A stretch of 8,668 bases of DNA from an uncultured Candidatus Melainabacteria bacterium (GCA_934718085.1 CAKUZL010000021.1:1-8668), one strand, 5' to 3'. Shown: positions 1 through 6,997, counted from the stretch's first letter. Translations and numbers: made by a program. Notes: a model not told the origin generated them from the letters alone.

Positions 1-127
1 GAGGCGCAGCCTCAAACCCGAGAAGGCGAACGGCGTGCGAAGCGAAGCGGGGTGACCTGCGGGCAACCCGCGAAAGCACAGCCTACGAAGTGAGCCGAAA
101 GCAATTTCAAGACAGCGAAGTTTGAAC
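1..127 (+). repeat. Degenerate repeat related in inverse orientation to the 106-bp repeat
   Basis: This stretch is dense in short words such as gcgaag, gtgagc and ggcgaacgg. The part at about 101-118 (caatttcaagacagcgaa) is almost the reverse complement of the segment ttcgctgtcttggaattg inside the 106-bp repeat. It is preceded by GTGAGC just as the reverse complement of that repeat is. Two small perfect hairpins are visible: GAGGC/GCCTC at 1-13 and GCGGG/CCCGC near 59-71. It looks like a diverged, truncated member of one repeat family lying opposite to the copies at 278-499. Confidence 0.5.
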
Positions 128-152
128 GCTTAGTGTCGCTCTCGTCAGCGTA

Positions 153-562
153 TTTTTTTCTTTTTTGGTTCGTTTGTTCTTTTTGCGTCTTTAATTTGCT
201 TCACGCCTTCAAGCCGCTCTCTTCGTTTTCCCCTCTCGGGCAAAACTGCCGTTCGCTTTTTCGGCGTGACTTCGGGTCTGCGCTCACTTCATTCGCTGTC
301 TTGGAATTGTTCCACAAAAACAAGCCGCTCACTACACTGCGTTGTCGTTCGCTTTTGTTTTTGCTACTTCGGGACTTCGTTCGCTGCGCTCACTTCATTC
401 GCTGTCTTGGAATTGTTCCACAAAAACAAGCCGCTCACTACACTGCGTTGTCGTTCGCTTTTGTTTTTGCTACTTCGGGACTTCGTTCGCTGCGCTCACA
501 TCCGCCCTACACAATTCCGCTCCGCCCTACGCAAATTCGCTTTTCGCCAAAAAAAGAAAAAA
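153..562. repeat. Mirrored T-rich and A-rich tracts flanking the tandem repeat
   Basis: The tract at 153-168 (TTTTTTTCTTTTTTGG) has a near-perfect reverse complement at 547-562 (CCAAAAAAAGAAAAAA), differing only in which side of the C the longer T run lies. The two arms bracket the 106-bp tandem duplication. Together with the inverted family member at 1-127, this gives the region a rough mirror symmetry, as expected of an inverted duplication that has decayed, or of a non-autonomous element with terminal inverted repeats. No target-site duplication was found. The left tract could also act as the T-run of a plus-strand terminator, since ACGCT/AGCGT flank a 17-base loop just before it. Confidence 0.4.
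278..499. repeat. Perfect 106-bp tandem repeat (2.1 copies)
   Basis: Bases 278-383 and 384-489 are identical over the whole 106-bp unit. A third copy begins at 490 with ctgcgctcac and diverges after base 499. The unit contains the words cgctgcgctcac, gctgtcttggaattg, caagccgctcac and gggacttcgttcg. The period is not divisible by three, so this is not a coding repeat. Perfect identity points to a recent duplication, or to an assembly artefact at a repeat boundary. I do not recognise the family by name. Confidence 0.9.
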
Positions 563-663
563 TGAACAAGAAAAATTTTCTCACGTCTGTCTTTCAAAGT
601 AAGCAAAGAAAGAAATATTTTATTTTTTAATTTTACACGCCGTAATACCAAGCTGAACGGAAA

Positions 664-683
664 GTTGGGGTAGAAACCCCAAC
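664..683. repeat. Short palindromic hairpin (REP-like)
   Basis: GTTGGGGT at 664-671 and ACCCCAAC at 676-683 form a perfect 8-bp stem around the tetraloop agaa. On the minus strand the hairpin carries GGGGTTTCTACC, a 12-base word that recurs on the plus strand at 8222-8233 in the other repeat-rich flank. No T-run follows on either strand, so it does not look like an intrinsic terminator. A small interspersed palindromic element is the more natural reading. Confidence 0.5.
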
Positions 684-816
684 CTACATGCTACATTTCC
701 CATCCTTAAAAAGCCCTTTGTTTTGACGAAAACATTGAAAGCTTCGCCGACACACAATCCCCTTGTGAAACTTCCCCGTAAAAACGCGCCAATCAACGTT
801 GCCACGCTAAACACAA

Positions 817-827
817 CCCCCCCCCCC
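817..827. repeat. Homopolymer run of 11 C
   Basis: Eleven consecutive C residues on the plus strand, outside any supported gene and 31 bp beyond the end of the terminator. Tracts of this length are prone to slippage and in some bacteria act as phase-variation switches, but here there is no credible gene or promoter whose frame or spacing it would control. Confidence 0.9.
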
Positions 828-857
828 GTAAAACACACCTCCGTGCAAAAACGGCAC

Positions 858-883
858 AAAAAGGCGTCCTTTTGAGGGACGCC
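858..883 (-). terminator. Intrinsic terminator after the omega-like gene
   Basis: Read on the minus strand, GGCGTCC, a 7-base loop CTCAAAA and GGACGCC form a perfect 7-bp GC-rich stem (877-883 with 863-869) followed by TTTTT (862-858). Flanking GCACAAAA and TTTTTGTGC can extend the stem. It starts 28 bp past the stop codon at 911 and ends the transcription unit that includes hydF. Confidence 0.9.
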
Positions 884-910
884 GCAATTATTTTGTGCCA
901 ACCGTTCGTT

Positions 911-1153
911 CTAACAAATCAAGCCCGCGTCATCGGTTTCGGAGGACTTGACCATTATAGCGTTTTCGACCGGATTTTCCTTTTTAAGCGAGTTGTCAAA
1001 TCCGTATTCGTCATATTCAAAATCGTCTTTGCCCTTTTTAATTTGGGATTCGTCGACGAGTTTTTTTGCAAGTTCGGCAATTTCGTAAACCAAACGGTAG
1101 CGGTTGTCCGCTTTTTCGTTCAATTCCCACGCCACTTTAACTATTTGATCCAT
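911..1153 (-). CDS. rpoZ: Probable DNA-directed RNA polymerase omega subunit (RpoZ-like)
   Basis: An 80-residue acidic protein. The omega subunit binds the beta-prime subunit, helps assemble and stabilise core RNA polymerase, and in some bacteria forms part of a ppGpp site. The visible support is the N-terminal helix with NRYRLVYEIAELAKKL (residues 17-32), matching the family pattern in which NR(F/Y)xLV precedes a helix ending in A(R/K)xL. A later ENPVENAIMVKSSE segment fits the usual K/NPVxxAxxEI stretch. The length is typical. The start chosen is ATG at 1153 because AGGAG (1164-1160) lies 6 bases upstream; an in-frame extension to 1207 would overlap the promoter and the hydF stop. The usual final glycine-rich GxI pattern is weak (DDAGLIC), so the match is by short motifs only. 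The gene sits 50 bp after hydF and is followed directly by a strong terminator. An unrelated small acidic protein is the alternative. Confidence 0.6.
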   Translation of the reverse strand: MDQIVKVAWELNEKADNRYRLVYEIAELAKKLVDESQIKKGKDDFEYDEYGFDNSLKKENPVENAIMVKSSETDDAGLIC

Positions 1154-1178
1154 GAATTTCTCCTGATTTTTCATAAAT

Positions 1179-1207
1179 ATCATATCATTTAAAAAATAAA
1201 ATATCAA
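1179..1207 (-). promoter_or_regulatory. Internal sigma-70-type promoter for the omega-like gene
   Basis: On the minus strand TTGATA (1207-1202) and TATGAT (1184-1179) are separated by exactly 17 bp, each matching consensus at five of six positions. The -35 box overlaps the hydF stop codon TGA (1206-1204). The expected transcription start is about 20 bases before the chosen ATG at 1153, leaving room for the AGGAG site. It would give the small gene transcription independent of the upstream genes. Confidence 0.65.
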
Positions 1208-2412
1208 CCATTATTTGCGAAGGGTTTGACGGCGCGGTCGAAAATGCCGAGGCAGTAGGCGATGGCGAGTCCGTAGTTTGTGATGGGGACGCCCGCCGCG
1301 GAGGATTTTTCGATGCGGGATAAAATTTCGCGTCGGTTTGTCATGCAGCCGCCGCAATGGATAATCAGGGCGTATCGGGAGATGAATTCCGGGAAATCGC
1401 AGGACGAAACGTGTTCGAAAATCAAATCTTTGCCCGTCGTTTTGCGAATCAGGGCGGGGATTTTGACTTTTGCGATGTCGTCATCGGTTTGGTGATGGGT
1501 GCAGCTTTCGCAAATCAGAATTTTGTCGCCGTCGCGCAGTTCGGCGATTTTGCGGGCGCCCTCGCAAAATCGCGTCAAATCGCCTTTTACGTTTGCATAA
1601 ATTATCGAAAACGAGGTCAGCGGGATGTTTTGCGGAACGATTTCCGCGACTTTTTTGAACGCCTGAGAGTCCGTGATTACGACGGCGGGCGGGTTTTTGA
1701 GGGAACCGAGCGCGTCTTTGAGTTCGTCGTCGGTTGCGATGAGCGTTATGCAGTGCCTGTCCAAAAGTTCGCGCAGGACGGCGGCTTCGGGCATAATCAG
1801 ACGACCTTTCGGCGCGGCTTTGTCCTGAGGCGTGACCAAAATTGCCGTTTGACCGCGTTTTAAAAGCTTTTCCGTCATCATCGGCGGTTTTACGAACTCT
1901 TCGGGGACGGATTTTATGAGAAGGTCTTTGATTTTGATGACGACGTTTTCGTCTTTGTGAAGCGAAGTTTTCAGAACGAACGGCGTGAAAGCTTCTATTT
2001 TTGCGACTTTTGCGGGTTCGGGTTTTTCTTTGTCGCATTTGTTGATAAGCGCGATTATCGGAATTCCTTTGTCTTTGAGGGTTTGCGCGATTTTTTCGAG
2101 ACCGTCGTCCCAGCATTCGAAATCGCTGACGATTATTGCGACATCGGATTTTTCAAGTGCCCGCATCGTCCTTTTGACGCGCTGTTCGCCGAGTTTCCCT
2201 TCGTCGTCGGTGCCCGCGGTGTCGATGAACACGACCGGTCCCAAAGGCAGCATTTCCATTGCCTTTTCGACCGTGTCGGTCGTCGTTCCCGCAATTTCCG
2301 AAACTATCGAAGTTTCTTGGTGCGTGAGCGTGTTTATCAGGGTCGACTTGCCCGCGTTGCGTTTTCCGAAAATTCCGATGTGCAATCTCAATGATTTCGG
2401 GGTATTAAGCAT
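1204..2412 (-). CDS. hydF: [FeFe]-hydrogenase maturation GTPase HydF
   Basis: HydF is the GTPase scaffold that carries the 2Fe precursor of the H-cluster built by HydE and HydG and delivers it to apo-HydA. The 402-residue protein shows the full family layout. An N-terminal Era/TrmE-like GTPase domain has P-loop GKRNAGKS (16-23), DTAG (64-67) and NKCD (124-127). A middle dimerisation region follows. The C-terminal cluster domain has the 4Fe-4S signature CTH (304-306) and HCGGC (352-356), so all ligands look intact. I chose ATG at 2412: AGAAGGTG lies just upstream at good spacing and the resulting N-terminus (MLNTPKSLRLHIGIFG) is family-like. A GTG three codons earlier (2421) is possible but would sit on that ribosome site. 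The start overlaps the stop of the preceding membrane-protein gene by 8 bp, implying translational coupling. No hydE, hydG or hydA lies in the window. Confidence 0.96.
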   Translation of the reverse strand: MLNTPKSLRLHIGIFGKRNAGKSTLINTLTHQETSIVSEIAGTTTDTVEKAMEMLPLGPVVFIDTAGTDDEGKLGEQRVKRTMRALEKSDVAIIVSDFECWDDGLEKIAQTLKDKGIPIIALINKCDKEKPEPAKVAKIEAFTPFVLKTSLHKDENVVIKIKDLLIKSVPEEFVKPPMMTEKLLKRGQTAILVTPQDKAAPKGRLIMPEAAVLRELLDRHCITLIATDDELKDALGSLKNPPAVVITDSQAFKKVAEIVPQNIPLTSFSIIYANVKGDLTRFCEGARKIAELRDGDKILICESCTHHQTDDDIAKVKIPALIRKTTGKDLIFEHVSSCDFPEFISRYALIIHCGGCMTNRREILSRIEKSSAAGVPITNYGLAIAYCLGIFDRAVKPFANNG

Positions 2413-3496
2413 TTTTTTCACCTTCTTTTTTCAATTCTTTCACGGCGTTGCCGTCGGCAAAAAGGTACAAAACGGACACGACGGCGAAAGTGCCCAGCAT
2501 TATTGCCTGTTGAGCTACCGCGACGGTCAATGCGCGGGATTTGTCGATGTCGAAAATCGCGAGCGCCAAAATGAACGCGTACTGATAAAGCCCTATGTAT
2601 ATTGACGATGAGGGAATTATCGTCGAAAGCGCAATGAACGTCACGATGAAAAACGACACCGAAAACGGAACGGCTATTCCGAAACTTTTGACCAAAATGT
2701 ACGAAAATACGCAGTCTCCGCCCCACGCGACAAGACTCAGCGCGGTAATTCCCGCAAGAGTTTTAAAGTTGCAAAACGCCTTAAATCCCGCCGTGAAAGA
2801 GTTTAAGACGGGTTCGGCAAAGTCCGTCGCTTTTATTAAAACGTTTTTTATTCCCGCATGCCCGATTTTTTCGCCTAATCCCCTGATTTTTCCGCAGAAT
2901 ACGCCGATTTTGTCGTATTTGCAAAGGTAAAACATTGTCAGGAAGCTCGAAACGAAAAGAATTGCCGCCGTCGTTACCAATTTCACCGTAAACGCCGTTT
3001 TTTGCCAAAAAACGACCGCGCATGCCAAAATTAAAACCACCGTAAGCCCGTCCGCGATACGTTCCGCGGCGACCGTCCCGAGAGCTTCGGACTTCGAAAT
3101 TTCGTATTTTTGCCCGAAGTAACACCCCCGAAAGATATCCCCCGCGCGCGCGGGCAGAAAAATATTCAGCAGCGACGAGAGCATGTATATTCCGAACATC
3201 GGCATGATTTTGCAGCGGTTTTGCGGCAGAAACAGGCGCCAACGAAGGGTTCTGAGCATCATTACCGCGACGAACAAAGTCAGCAGCGTGTACAGACTTT
3301 TCGAATCGAAGCCCGAGAACGTTGATTTTATTGTCTCTACGTTGATATTGTTCAAGACGCAAACGGTAAAGATTATCGTAATTCCGAGCGCGATAAGGTT
3401 TTTCGCCGCGCGTCCGAGCGTTTTTCCGTGCGTTCGAGCGGTTTTGCATTCCGCCGTCAGCCCTTTTTGTTCCGTTTTGTGCGTCTCGCTTGCCAT
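2405..3496 (-). CDS. Multi-pass membrane protein, LPG-synthase TM/flippase-like family (UPF0104)
   Basis: A 363-residue integral membrane protein of the lysylphosphatidylglycerol synthase transmembrane (MprF flippase-like) family, PF03706. A charged 30-residue N-terminus is followed by about eight hydrophobic segments, roughly at 33-50, 68-84, 98-115, 150-167, 173-192, 248-275, 280-312 and 322-345. The family hallmark LPARAGDIFR (114-123) and AAERIADGL (143-151) are present, as is a later IPSSSIYIGLYQYAF stretch equivalent to the usual PSSxGxxGxxE motif. The C-terminal aminoacyltransferase domain of true MprF is absent, so lysinylation of lipids is not supported. A role in lipid or glycolipid flipping is a family-level inference. 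ATG at 3496 has GGAG 5 bases upstream and begins 15 bp after the dehydrogenase stop; its own stop overlaps the hydF start. Substrate unknown. Confidence 0.85.
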   Translation of the reverse strand: MASETHKTEQKGLTAECKTARTHGKTLGRAAKNLIALGITIIFTVCVLNNINVETIKSTFSGFDSKSLYTLLTLFVAVMMLRTLRWRLFLPQNRCKIMPMFGIYMLSSLLNIFLPARAGDIFRGCYFGQKYEISKSEALGTVAAERIADGLTVVLILACAVVFWQKTAFTVKLVTTAAILFVSSFLTMFYLCKYDKIGVFCGKIRGLGEKIGHAGIKNVLIKATDFAEPVLNSFTAGFKAFCNFKTLAGITALSLVAWGGDCVFSYILVKSFGIAVPFSVSFFIVTFIALSTIIPSSSIYIGLYQYAFILALAIFDIDKSRALTVAVAQQAIMLGTFAVVSVLYLFADGNAVKELKKEGEKNA

Positions 3497-3511
3497 GCCC
3501 GCTCCGTTTGC

Positions 3512-4468
3512 CTATATTTCCAACAAAATTTTTATCGTGTCTTTTGCGTTGTTCGCTTCGAAAGCTTTTTTGGCGTCTTTGAGCTTATAAACTCCCGAAA
3601 TCAAAGGATTTACGTTGATTTTTCCGCTTCGGAGCAACCTCAGCGCGGGGGCAAAACGCCCGCAACGAGAGCCCAACACCGTTATTTCGTTTATCACGAC
3701 GGGCGCAAGGTTGAGTTCTTTCGAAGACGCAATCGTGCTTTTTAAAACCAACGTTCCGCGGGGTTTTACAAGGTTCAGTGACGTTTCGAATCCCGAAATC
3801 GAGCCGGTTGCCTCGACCACGACGTCGAAGGTCGCGGAGTCTTTTATTTCGGTCACAAGCGCGGTTTCGACACCCTGATTGCCCGCAATCGCAAGCTTTT
3901 CGGGGTGTTTTCCGATAAGCACGACGTCGATGTTCGACGCCGAAAGTGCCAACGCGCAAAGAATTCCGAGTTTTCCGTCGCCCAAGACCGCAACTTTGAA
4001 GCTCGGTTCGATGTGGAGCTGCTCCAAAATTTCGAGCGCCGCCGCCAGAGGCTCGGTAAATACCGCCTCCCGGTCGGTTACGTCGGCGGGAACCTCAAGC
4101 AAATTGGCTTCGGGCAGCGTCACGTATTGCGCGAAACATCCGTCTTTGCGCAGAATTCCGAACGTATCGCGCGTCGGGCAGTGTCGTTCGAGTCCTTTTG
4201 CGCAGTACTCGCAATGACCGCACCCCAGATTGATTTCTCCGACGACTCTTTTGCCGATGAGCTGCTTATTGTCGGCTTCTTCGACGATTCCGACAAACTC
4301 GTGACCCAAAATTCCGTTGAAGCCCATGTACCCTTTCATGATTTCTTTGTCCGTGTTGCAGACGCCGCAAATCGAAACTTTGATAAGGGCTTCGCCCGCT
4401 TTTCTCAGGGGCTTCGGGTAGTTTTCGTCAATAAACAATTCGTTGTTTTTAAATACTGCTGCTTCCAA
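3512..4468 (-). CDS. Zinc-dependent medium-chain alcohol dehydrogenase-like protein
   Basis: A 318-residue cytosolic NAD(P)-dependent oxidoreductase of the medium-chain dehydrogenase superfamily. Catalytic zinc ligands are visible as C37 in CGVCNTD, H56-E57 in GHE and E139 in TEP. The structural-zinc loop has all four cysteines (C83, C86, C89, C97). The Rossmann fold carries GDGKLG at 163-168 in place of the classical GxGxxG, and VLIGKH follows at the end of the second strand. At 318 residues it belongs with the short zinc-type MDR proteins, not the ~350-residue threonine or sorbitol dehydrogenases. The substrate cannot be read from sequence. Translation most likely starts at TTG (4468): AAGGA lies 8 bases upstream, and the nearest upstream ATG runs into a stop after three codons. 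It is the first gene of the unit with the membrane protein, hydF and the omega-like gene. Confidence 0.88.
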   Translation of the reverse strand: MEAAVFKNNELFIDENYPKPLRKAGEALIKVSICGVCNTDKEIMKGYMGFNGILGHEFVGIVEEADNKQLIGKRVVGEINLGCGHCEYCAKGLERHCPTRDTFGILRKDGCFAQYVTLPEANLLEVPADVTDREAVFTEPLAAALEILEQLHIEPSFKVAVLGDGKLGILCALALSASNIDVVLIGKHPEKLAIAGNQGVETALVTEIKDSATFDVVVEATGSISGFETSLNLVKPRGTLVLKSTIASSKELNLAPVVINEITVLGSRCGRFAPALRLLRSGKINVNPLISGVYKLKDAKKAFEANNAKDTIKILLEI

Positions 4469-4500
4469 AATTCCAATCCTTATAAATTTTTCATGCTTTT

Positions 4501-4528
4501 ATTATACGCCAAAATCCCGCAAATCAAA
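4501..4528 (-). promoter_or_regulatory. Promoter of the dehydrogenase-hydF unit
   Basis: On the minus strand TTTGAT (4528-4523) and a perfect TATAAT (4506-4501) are spaced by 16 bp. The start site would fall near 4494, about 25 bases before the TTG start codon. The -35 box lies in the loop of the rpsT terminator hairpin, so the two elements share sequence. Confidence 0.65.
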
Positions 4529-4541
4529 AACGGTTTGCGGG
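4511..4541 (-). terminator. Probable rpsT terminator
   Basis: CCCGCAAA (4516-4523) and TTTGCGGG (4534-4541) form a perfect 8-bp stem with a 10-base loop, 21 bp past the rpsT stop. On the minus strand it is followed by ATTTTGG, a short and imperfect T-run, so termination may be partial and some read-through into the dehydrogenase gene is likely. Confidence 0.65.
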
Positions 4542-4562
4542 AAGGTGCATTAAAGGTCTTTT

Positions 4563-4829
4563 TTACCCCAAAATTTTGTTGACCGCTTTGGTGACTCTCG
4601 ATTTTCTTCTTGCAGCGGTGTTTTTCTTGTAAATTCCTTTGGAAACGCCTTTGTCGCAGAGTTTGTAGACGTTGCTCAGCGATTTTGCGACAGCTTCGGA
4701 ATCTTTTGCGTTTGCAGCCGCCAAAGCCTTTTTAATCGCGGTTTTTACCGACGATTTGAACGCTACGTTTCTGTCGTGGTTACGTTCCGCAATCAAAATT
4801 CTTTTTTGAGCCGATTTAATATTTGCCAT
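4563..4829 (-). CDS. rpsT: 30S ribosomal protein S20
   Basis: An 88-residue, strongly basic protein that binds 16S rRNA in the body of the small subunit and acts early in its assembly. The family is recognised by the N-terminal MANIKSAQKRI, the central NxxxKSxVKTAIKKA helix and the C-terminal stretch KGxxxKNTAARRKSRxxKxVN (70-86). Length is normal and no residue is obviously missing. ATG at 4829 has AAGGAA (4842-4837) 7 bases upstream. It is a single-gene unit with its own promoter and terminator, the usual arrangement for rpsT. Confidence 0.98.
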   Translation of the reverse strand: MANIKSAQKRILIAERNHDRNVAFKSSVKTAIKKALAAANAKDSEAVAKSLSNVYKLCDKGVSKGIYKKNTAARRKSRVTKAVNKILG

Positions 4830-4867
4830 TTTTTATTTCCTTTCGGTTATGAACATGTCGTAACAAC

Positions 4868-4895
4868 ATTTTAGCGCAAAAAATTTTATTGTAAA
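4868..4895 (-). promoter_or_regulatory. rpsT promoter
   Basis: On the minus strand TTTACA (4895-4890) and TAAAAT (4873-4868) are separated by 16 bp, with an A/T-rich stretch between. The start site is predicted near 4861, about 32 bases before the rpsT start codon. Each box deviates from consensus at one position. Confidence 0.7.
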
Positions 4896-4931
4896 GAGTT
4901 TTGTTTTGCGCCGTAAAATAAGCGTTTTGAC

Positions 4932-4969
4932 GAAAAAGAAAGAGGACATTTTTTAACGAAAATGTCCTC
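4932..4969 (-). terminator. Intrinsic terminator of nrdJ
   Basis: GAGGACATTTT (4942-4952) and AAAATGTCCTC (4959-4969) form a perfect 11-bp stem with a 6-base loop. On the minus strand it is followed by TTTCTTTTTC. It lies 33 bp past the nrdJ stop and separates nrdJ from the rpsT promoter. Confidence 0.9.
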
Positions 4970-5002
4970 GATTAACCTCAAAATGTTTAAAAAAGTTTGT
5001 GT

Positions 5003-6973
5003 TTACGCGCAACCCGAATATCCGCAATTCAGGCAGATAAAGCACCCTTCCGCGAACTCGAATTTGCTTCCGCATTCGGGGCAAACGAGTTTTTTGCCGT
5101 CTTCGGTTTCCTCGATAATCGGCTTTTTCTTTTCTATGGGCTGAATTTCGGGAACGTCGTCTTTTTTCTTTTCGATGTTCATGGGTTGGAACGTTCTGGA
5201 ATTGTTGCGATACACCGTAATTCCCTTCAAATTGTTTTCGTACGCCAACATATACGATTTTGCGATATCTTCTTTCGTCGCGTTTTCTTCGAAGTTCACG
5301 GTCTTGGAAACCGCGTTGTCGGTGTGGAGTTGGAACGCCGCCTGCATTTTGACGTGCCATTCGGGCGAGACGTCGTGCGCGGTGACGAAGATTCGCTTCG
5401 TTTCTTCGTCGATTTCGTCAATGTGAGCGACCGAGCCCGTTTCCGAGATTTTCTTCATCAAATCTTCGCCGTAAAATCCGTGCGAAATTGCGTAATCCTT
5501 GAAAATCGGGTTGACTTCGAGCATTTGAACCCCGTCCATGATATATCTTCCGAAAACGAGTCCGAACAGAGGTTCGATACCGCCCGACGCGCCCGCAATC
5601 ATGCTGATTGTTCCGGTCGGAGCGATACAGGTCGTCGTTGCGTTGCGCAGACCGAATTTTTGGATTTGCTCGTCGAGTTCCGCCCATTGGTCGTCCGAGA
5701 CCATGCCCGCCGATTTTCCTTTGTATTTCGACGAGAGGAAGTGATTTCCGTCGTAAACGGAGCCTTTGAAGTTATTGAATCTGCCGCGTTTTTTGGAAAG
5801 TTCGATTGATTCGATTTTGGAGTGGTAATCGATGAATTCCATTACTTTGCGGGCTATGTCGGTGCCTTCTTCGGAATTGTATCCGACGGAAAGTTTCATG
5901 AGCATGTCCGCCCAGCCCATTACGCCGAGCCCGATTTTGCGGTTGTTTGTGACCATTTCGCCGATTTTCGGGAGCGGATAGTTGTTTATCGCGATGACGT
6001 TGTCGAGAAAATGAATCGAGTCGCGGGTGACTTTTGCAAGGTCATCCCAGTTGATTTTGCCGTTTTCGACGAACAGCCCCAGATTTATCGAACCGAGGTT
6101 GCATGCCTCGAAAGGCAACAGAGGAACCTCTCCGCAGGGGTTTGTGGACTCGATTTCGCCTATCAGGGGGGTCGGGTTGTCGGCGTTCATTTTGTCGATG
6201 AACACAATGCCGGGTTCGCCGTTTTTCCAGGCGTGGTCTACAATAAGGTCAAATATTTTTTTCGCGTTGAGCTTGCCGACCGCCTTTTTGGTTCCGGGGT
6301 GGATAAGCTCGTAATCTTCGTTGTTTTTGACCGCTTCCATAAACTTGTCGGTCACCGCAACGGATATGTTGAAATTATTAAGCTTCGAATTGTCGAATTT
6401 GCAGTCGATGAACTCCAAAATGTCGGGGTGGTCGATTCTCAAAATCCCCATATTCGCGCCGCGACGGGTTCCTCCCTGCTTAATCGCTTCGGTCGCCGCG
6501 TTGAAAACTTCCATAAACGAAACCGGTCCCGAAGAAACTCCCATCGTCGATCTTACGACGTCGTTTTTGGGTCTGAGTCTCGAGAACGAAAATCCCGTTC
6601 CTCCGCCGCTTTTGTGTATCAGCGCGGTGTTTTTTATCGTTTCGAAAATGGCTTCGAGCGAATCGTCGACCGGCAAAACAAAGCATGCCGCAAGCTGTCC
6701 CAATTCGCGACCCGCGTTCATCAGGGTCGGGCTGTTGGGCATAAATTTACGTGAAGCTATATTGTCGTAAAAAGTGCGCGTTGTTTCTTCGACCTGCGTT
6801 TGAGTCGCGCCGAAAAGCTTGTCCGCGTTCGCAAGAGTCGATGCGACTCTGTAAAACAAATCCGCGGGAGTTTCCGTGCATTTTCCTTCTCCGTCTCTTT
6901 GAAGATAACGTTTTTCGAGTACTTTCAAAGCGTTATCGGATAATTCTATCTTTACGTCTGACTTTAAGTTCAC
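5003..6973 (-). CDS. nrdJ: Class II (adenosylcobalamin-dependent) ribonucleotide reductase
   Basis: Reduces ribonucleotides to deoxyribonucleotides using a radical generated from adenosylcobalamin, so it needs neither oxygen nor a separate radical subunit. The 656-residue protein has the catalytic signature NPCGE (278-282: N, radical Cys280, E). Redox cysteines are seen at C97 (LAACFVLP) and C291 (ACNLGSINL), 11 residues after Cys280 as is usual in this class. HKSGGGTGF lies at 120-128 and the phosphate-binding APTGTIS at 451-457. The tail carries CPECG (631-635) and CxxCxxCGYSGC (644-655), the cysteine-rich terminus typical of NrdJ. The start is GTG at 6973 because GGAGG (6983-6979) is 5 bases upstream; the in-frame extension to 7057 would cover the promoter. 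It is monocistronic, bounded by a terminator and a divergent TPR gene. No cobalamin riboswitch or clear NrdR box was seen upstream. Confidence 0.97.
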   Translation of the reverse strand: MNLKSDVKIELSDNALKVLEKRYLQRDGEGKCTETPADLFYRVASTLANADKLFGATQTQVEETTRTFYDNIASRKFMPNSPTLMNAGRELGQLAACFVLPVDDSLEAIFETIKNTALIHKSGGGTGFSFSRLRPKNDVVRSTMGVSSGPVSFMEVFNAATEAIKQGGTRRGANMGILRIDHPDILEFIDCKFDNSKLNNFNISVAVTDKFMEAVKNNEDYELIHPGTKKAVGKLNAKKIFDLIVDHAWKNGEPGIVFIDKMNADNPTPLIGEIESTNPCGEVPLLPFEACNLGSINLGLFVENGKINWDDLAKVTRDSIHFLDNVIAINNYPLPKIGEMVTNNRKIGLGVMGWADMLMKLSVGYNSEEGTDIARKVMEFIDYHSKIESIELSKKRGRFNNFKGSVYDGNHFLSSKYKGKSAGMVSDDQWAELDEQIQKFGLRNATTTCIAPTGTISMIAGASGGIEPLFGLVFGRYIMDGVQMLEVNPIFKDYAISHGFYGEDLMKKISETGSVAHIDEIDEETKRIFVTAHDVSPEWHVKMQAAFQLHTDNAVSKTVNFEENATKEDIAKSYMLAYENNLKGITVYRNNSRTFQPMNIEKKKDDVPEIQPIEKKKPIIEETEDGKKLVCPECGSKFEFAEGCFICLNCGYSGCA

Positions 6974-6997
6974 TCTAACCTCCGAACTTGTATGAAT

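Larger units (their letters stand above)
1..857. other. Gene-free, repeat-rich intergenic region
   Basis: I support no gene in this stretch. Open frames exist, the longest about 165 codons on the plus strand from base 133, but they run straight through the 106-bp tandem repeat. Because 106 is not a multiple of three, each copy is read in a different frame, and the translations are low-complexity strings rich in F, L, S and R. A minus-strand frame from 901 to 620 starts inside the terminator hairpin and crosses the C11 tract; it has no recognisable domain. What the region does hold is listed separately: repeats, a hairpin and a homopolymer. A gene ending just left of the window cannot be excluded, because bases 1-120 stay open in one plus frame. 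Confidence 0.7.

Noticed and set aside
1..130. A tRNA or other known structured RNA in the left end
   Set aside because: Only small isolated hairpins are seen; no cloverleaf or recognised RNA motif fits.
133..630. A 165-codon open frame on the plus strand, and two overlapping shorter ones (266-565, 342-602)
   Set aside because: They cross the 106-bp tandem repeat in shifting frames, give low-complexity protein, and have no ribosome site or known domain.
620..901. A 93-codon minus-strand open frame, possibly phase-variable through the C11 tract
   Set aside because: It starts in the terminator hairpin, contains the 664-683 palindrome, lacks a ribosome site and resembles no family.
2405..3496. 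A full lysylphosphatidylglycerol synthase (MprF)
   Set aside because: Only the membrane flippase-like half is present; the C-terminal transferase domain is missing.
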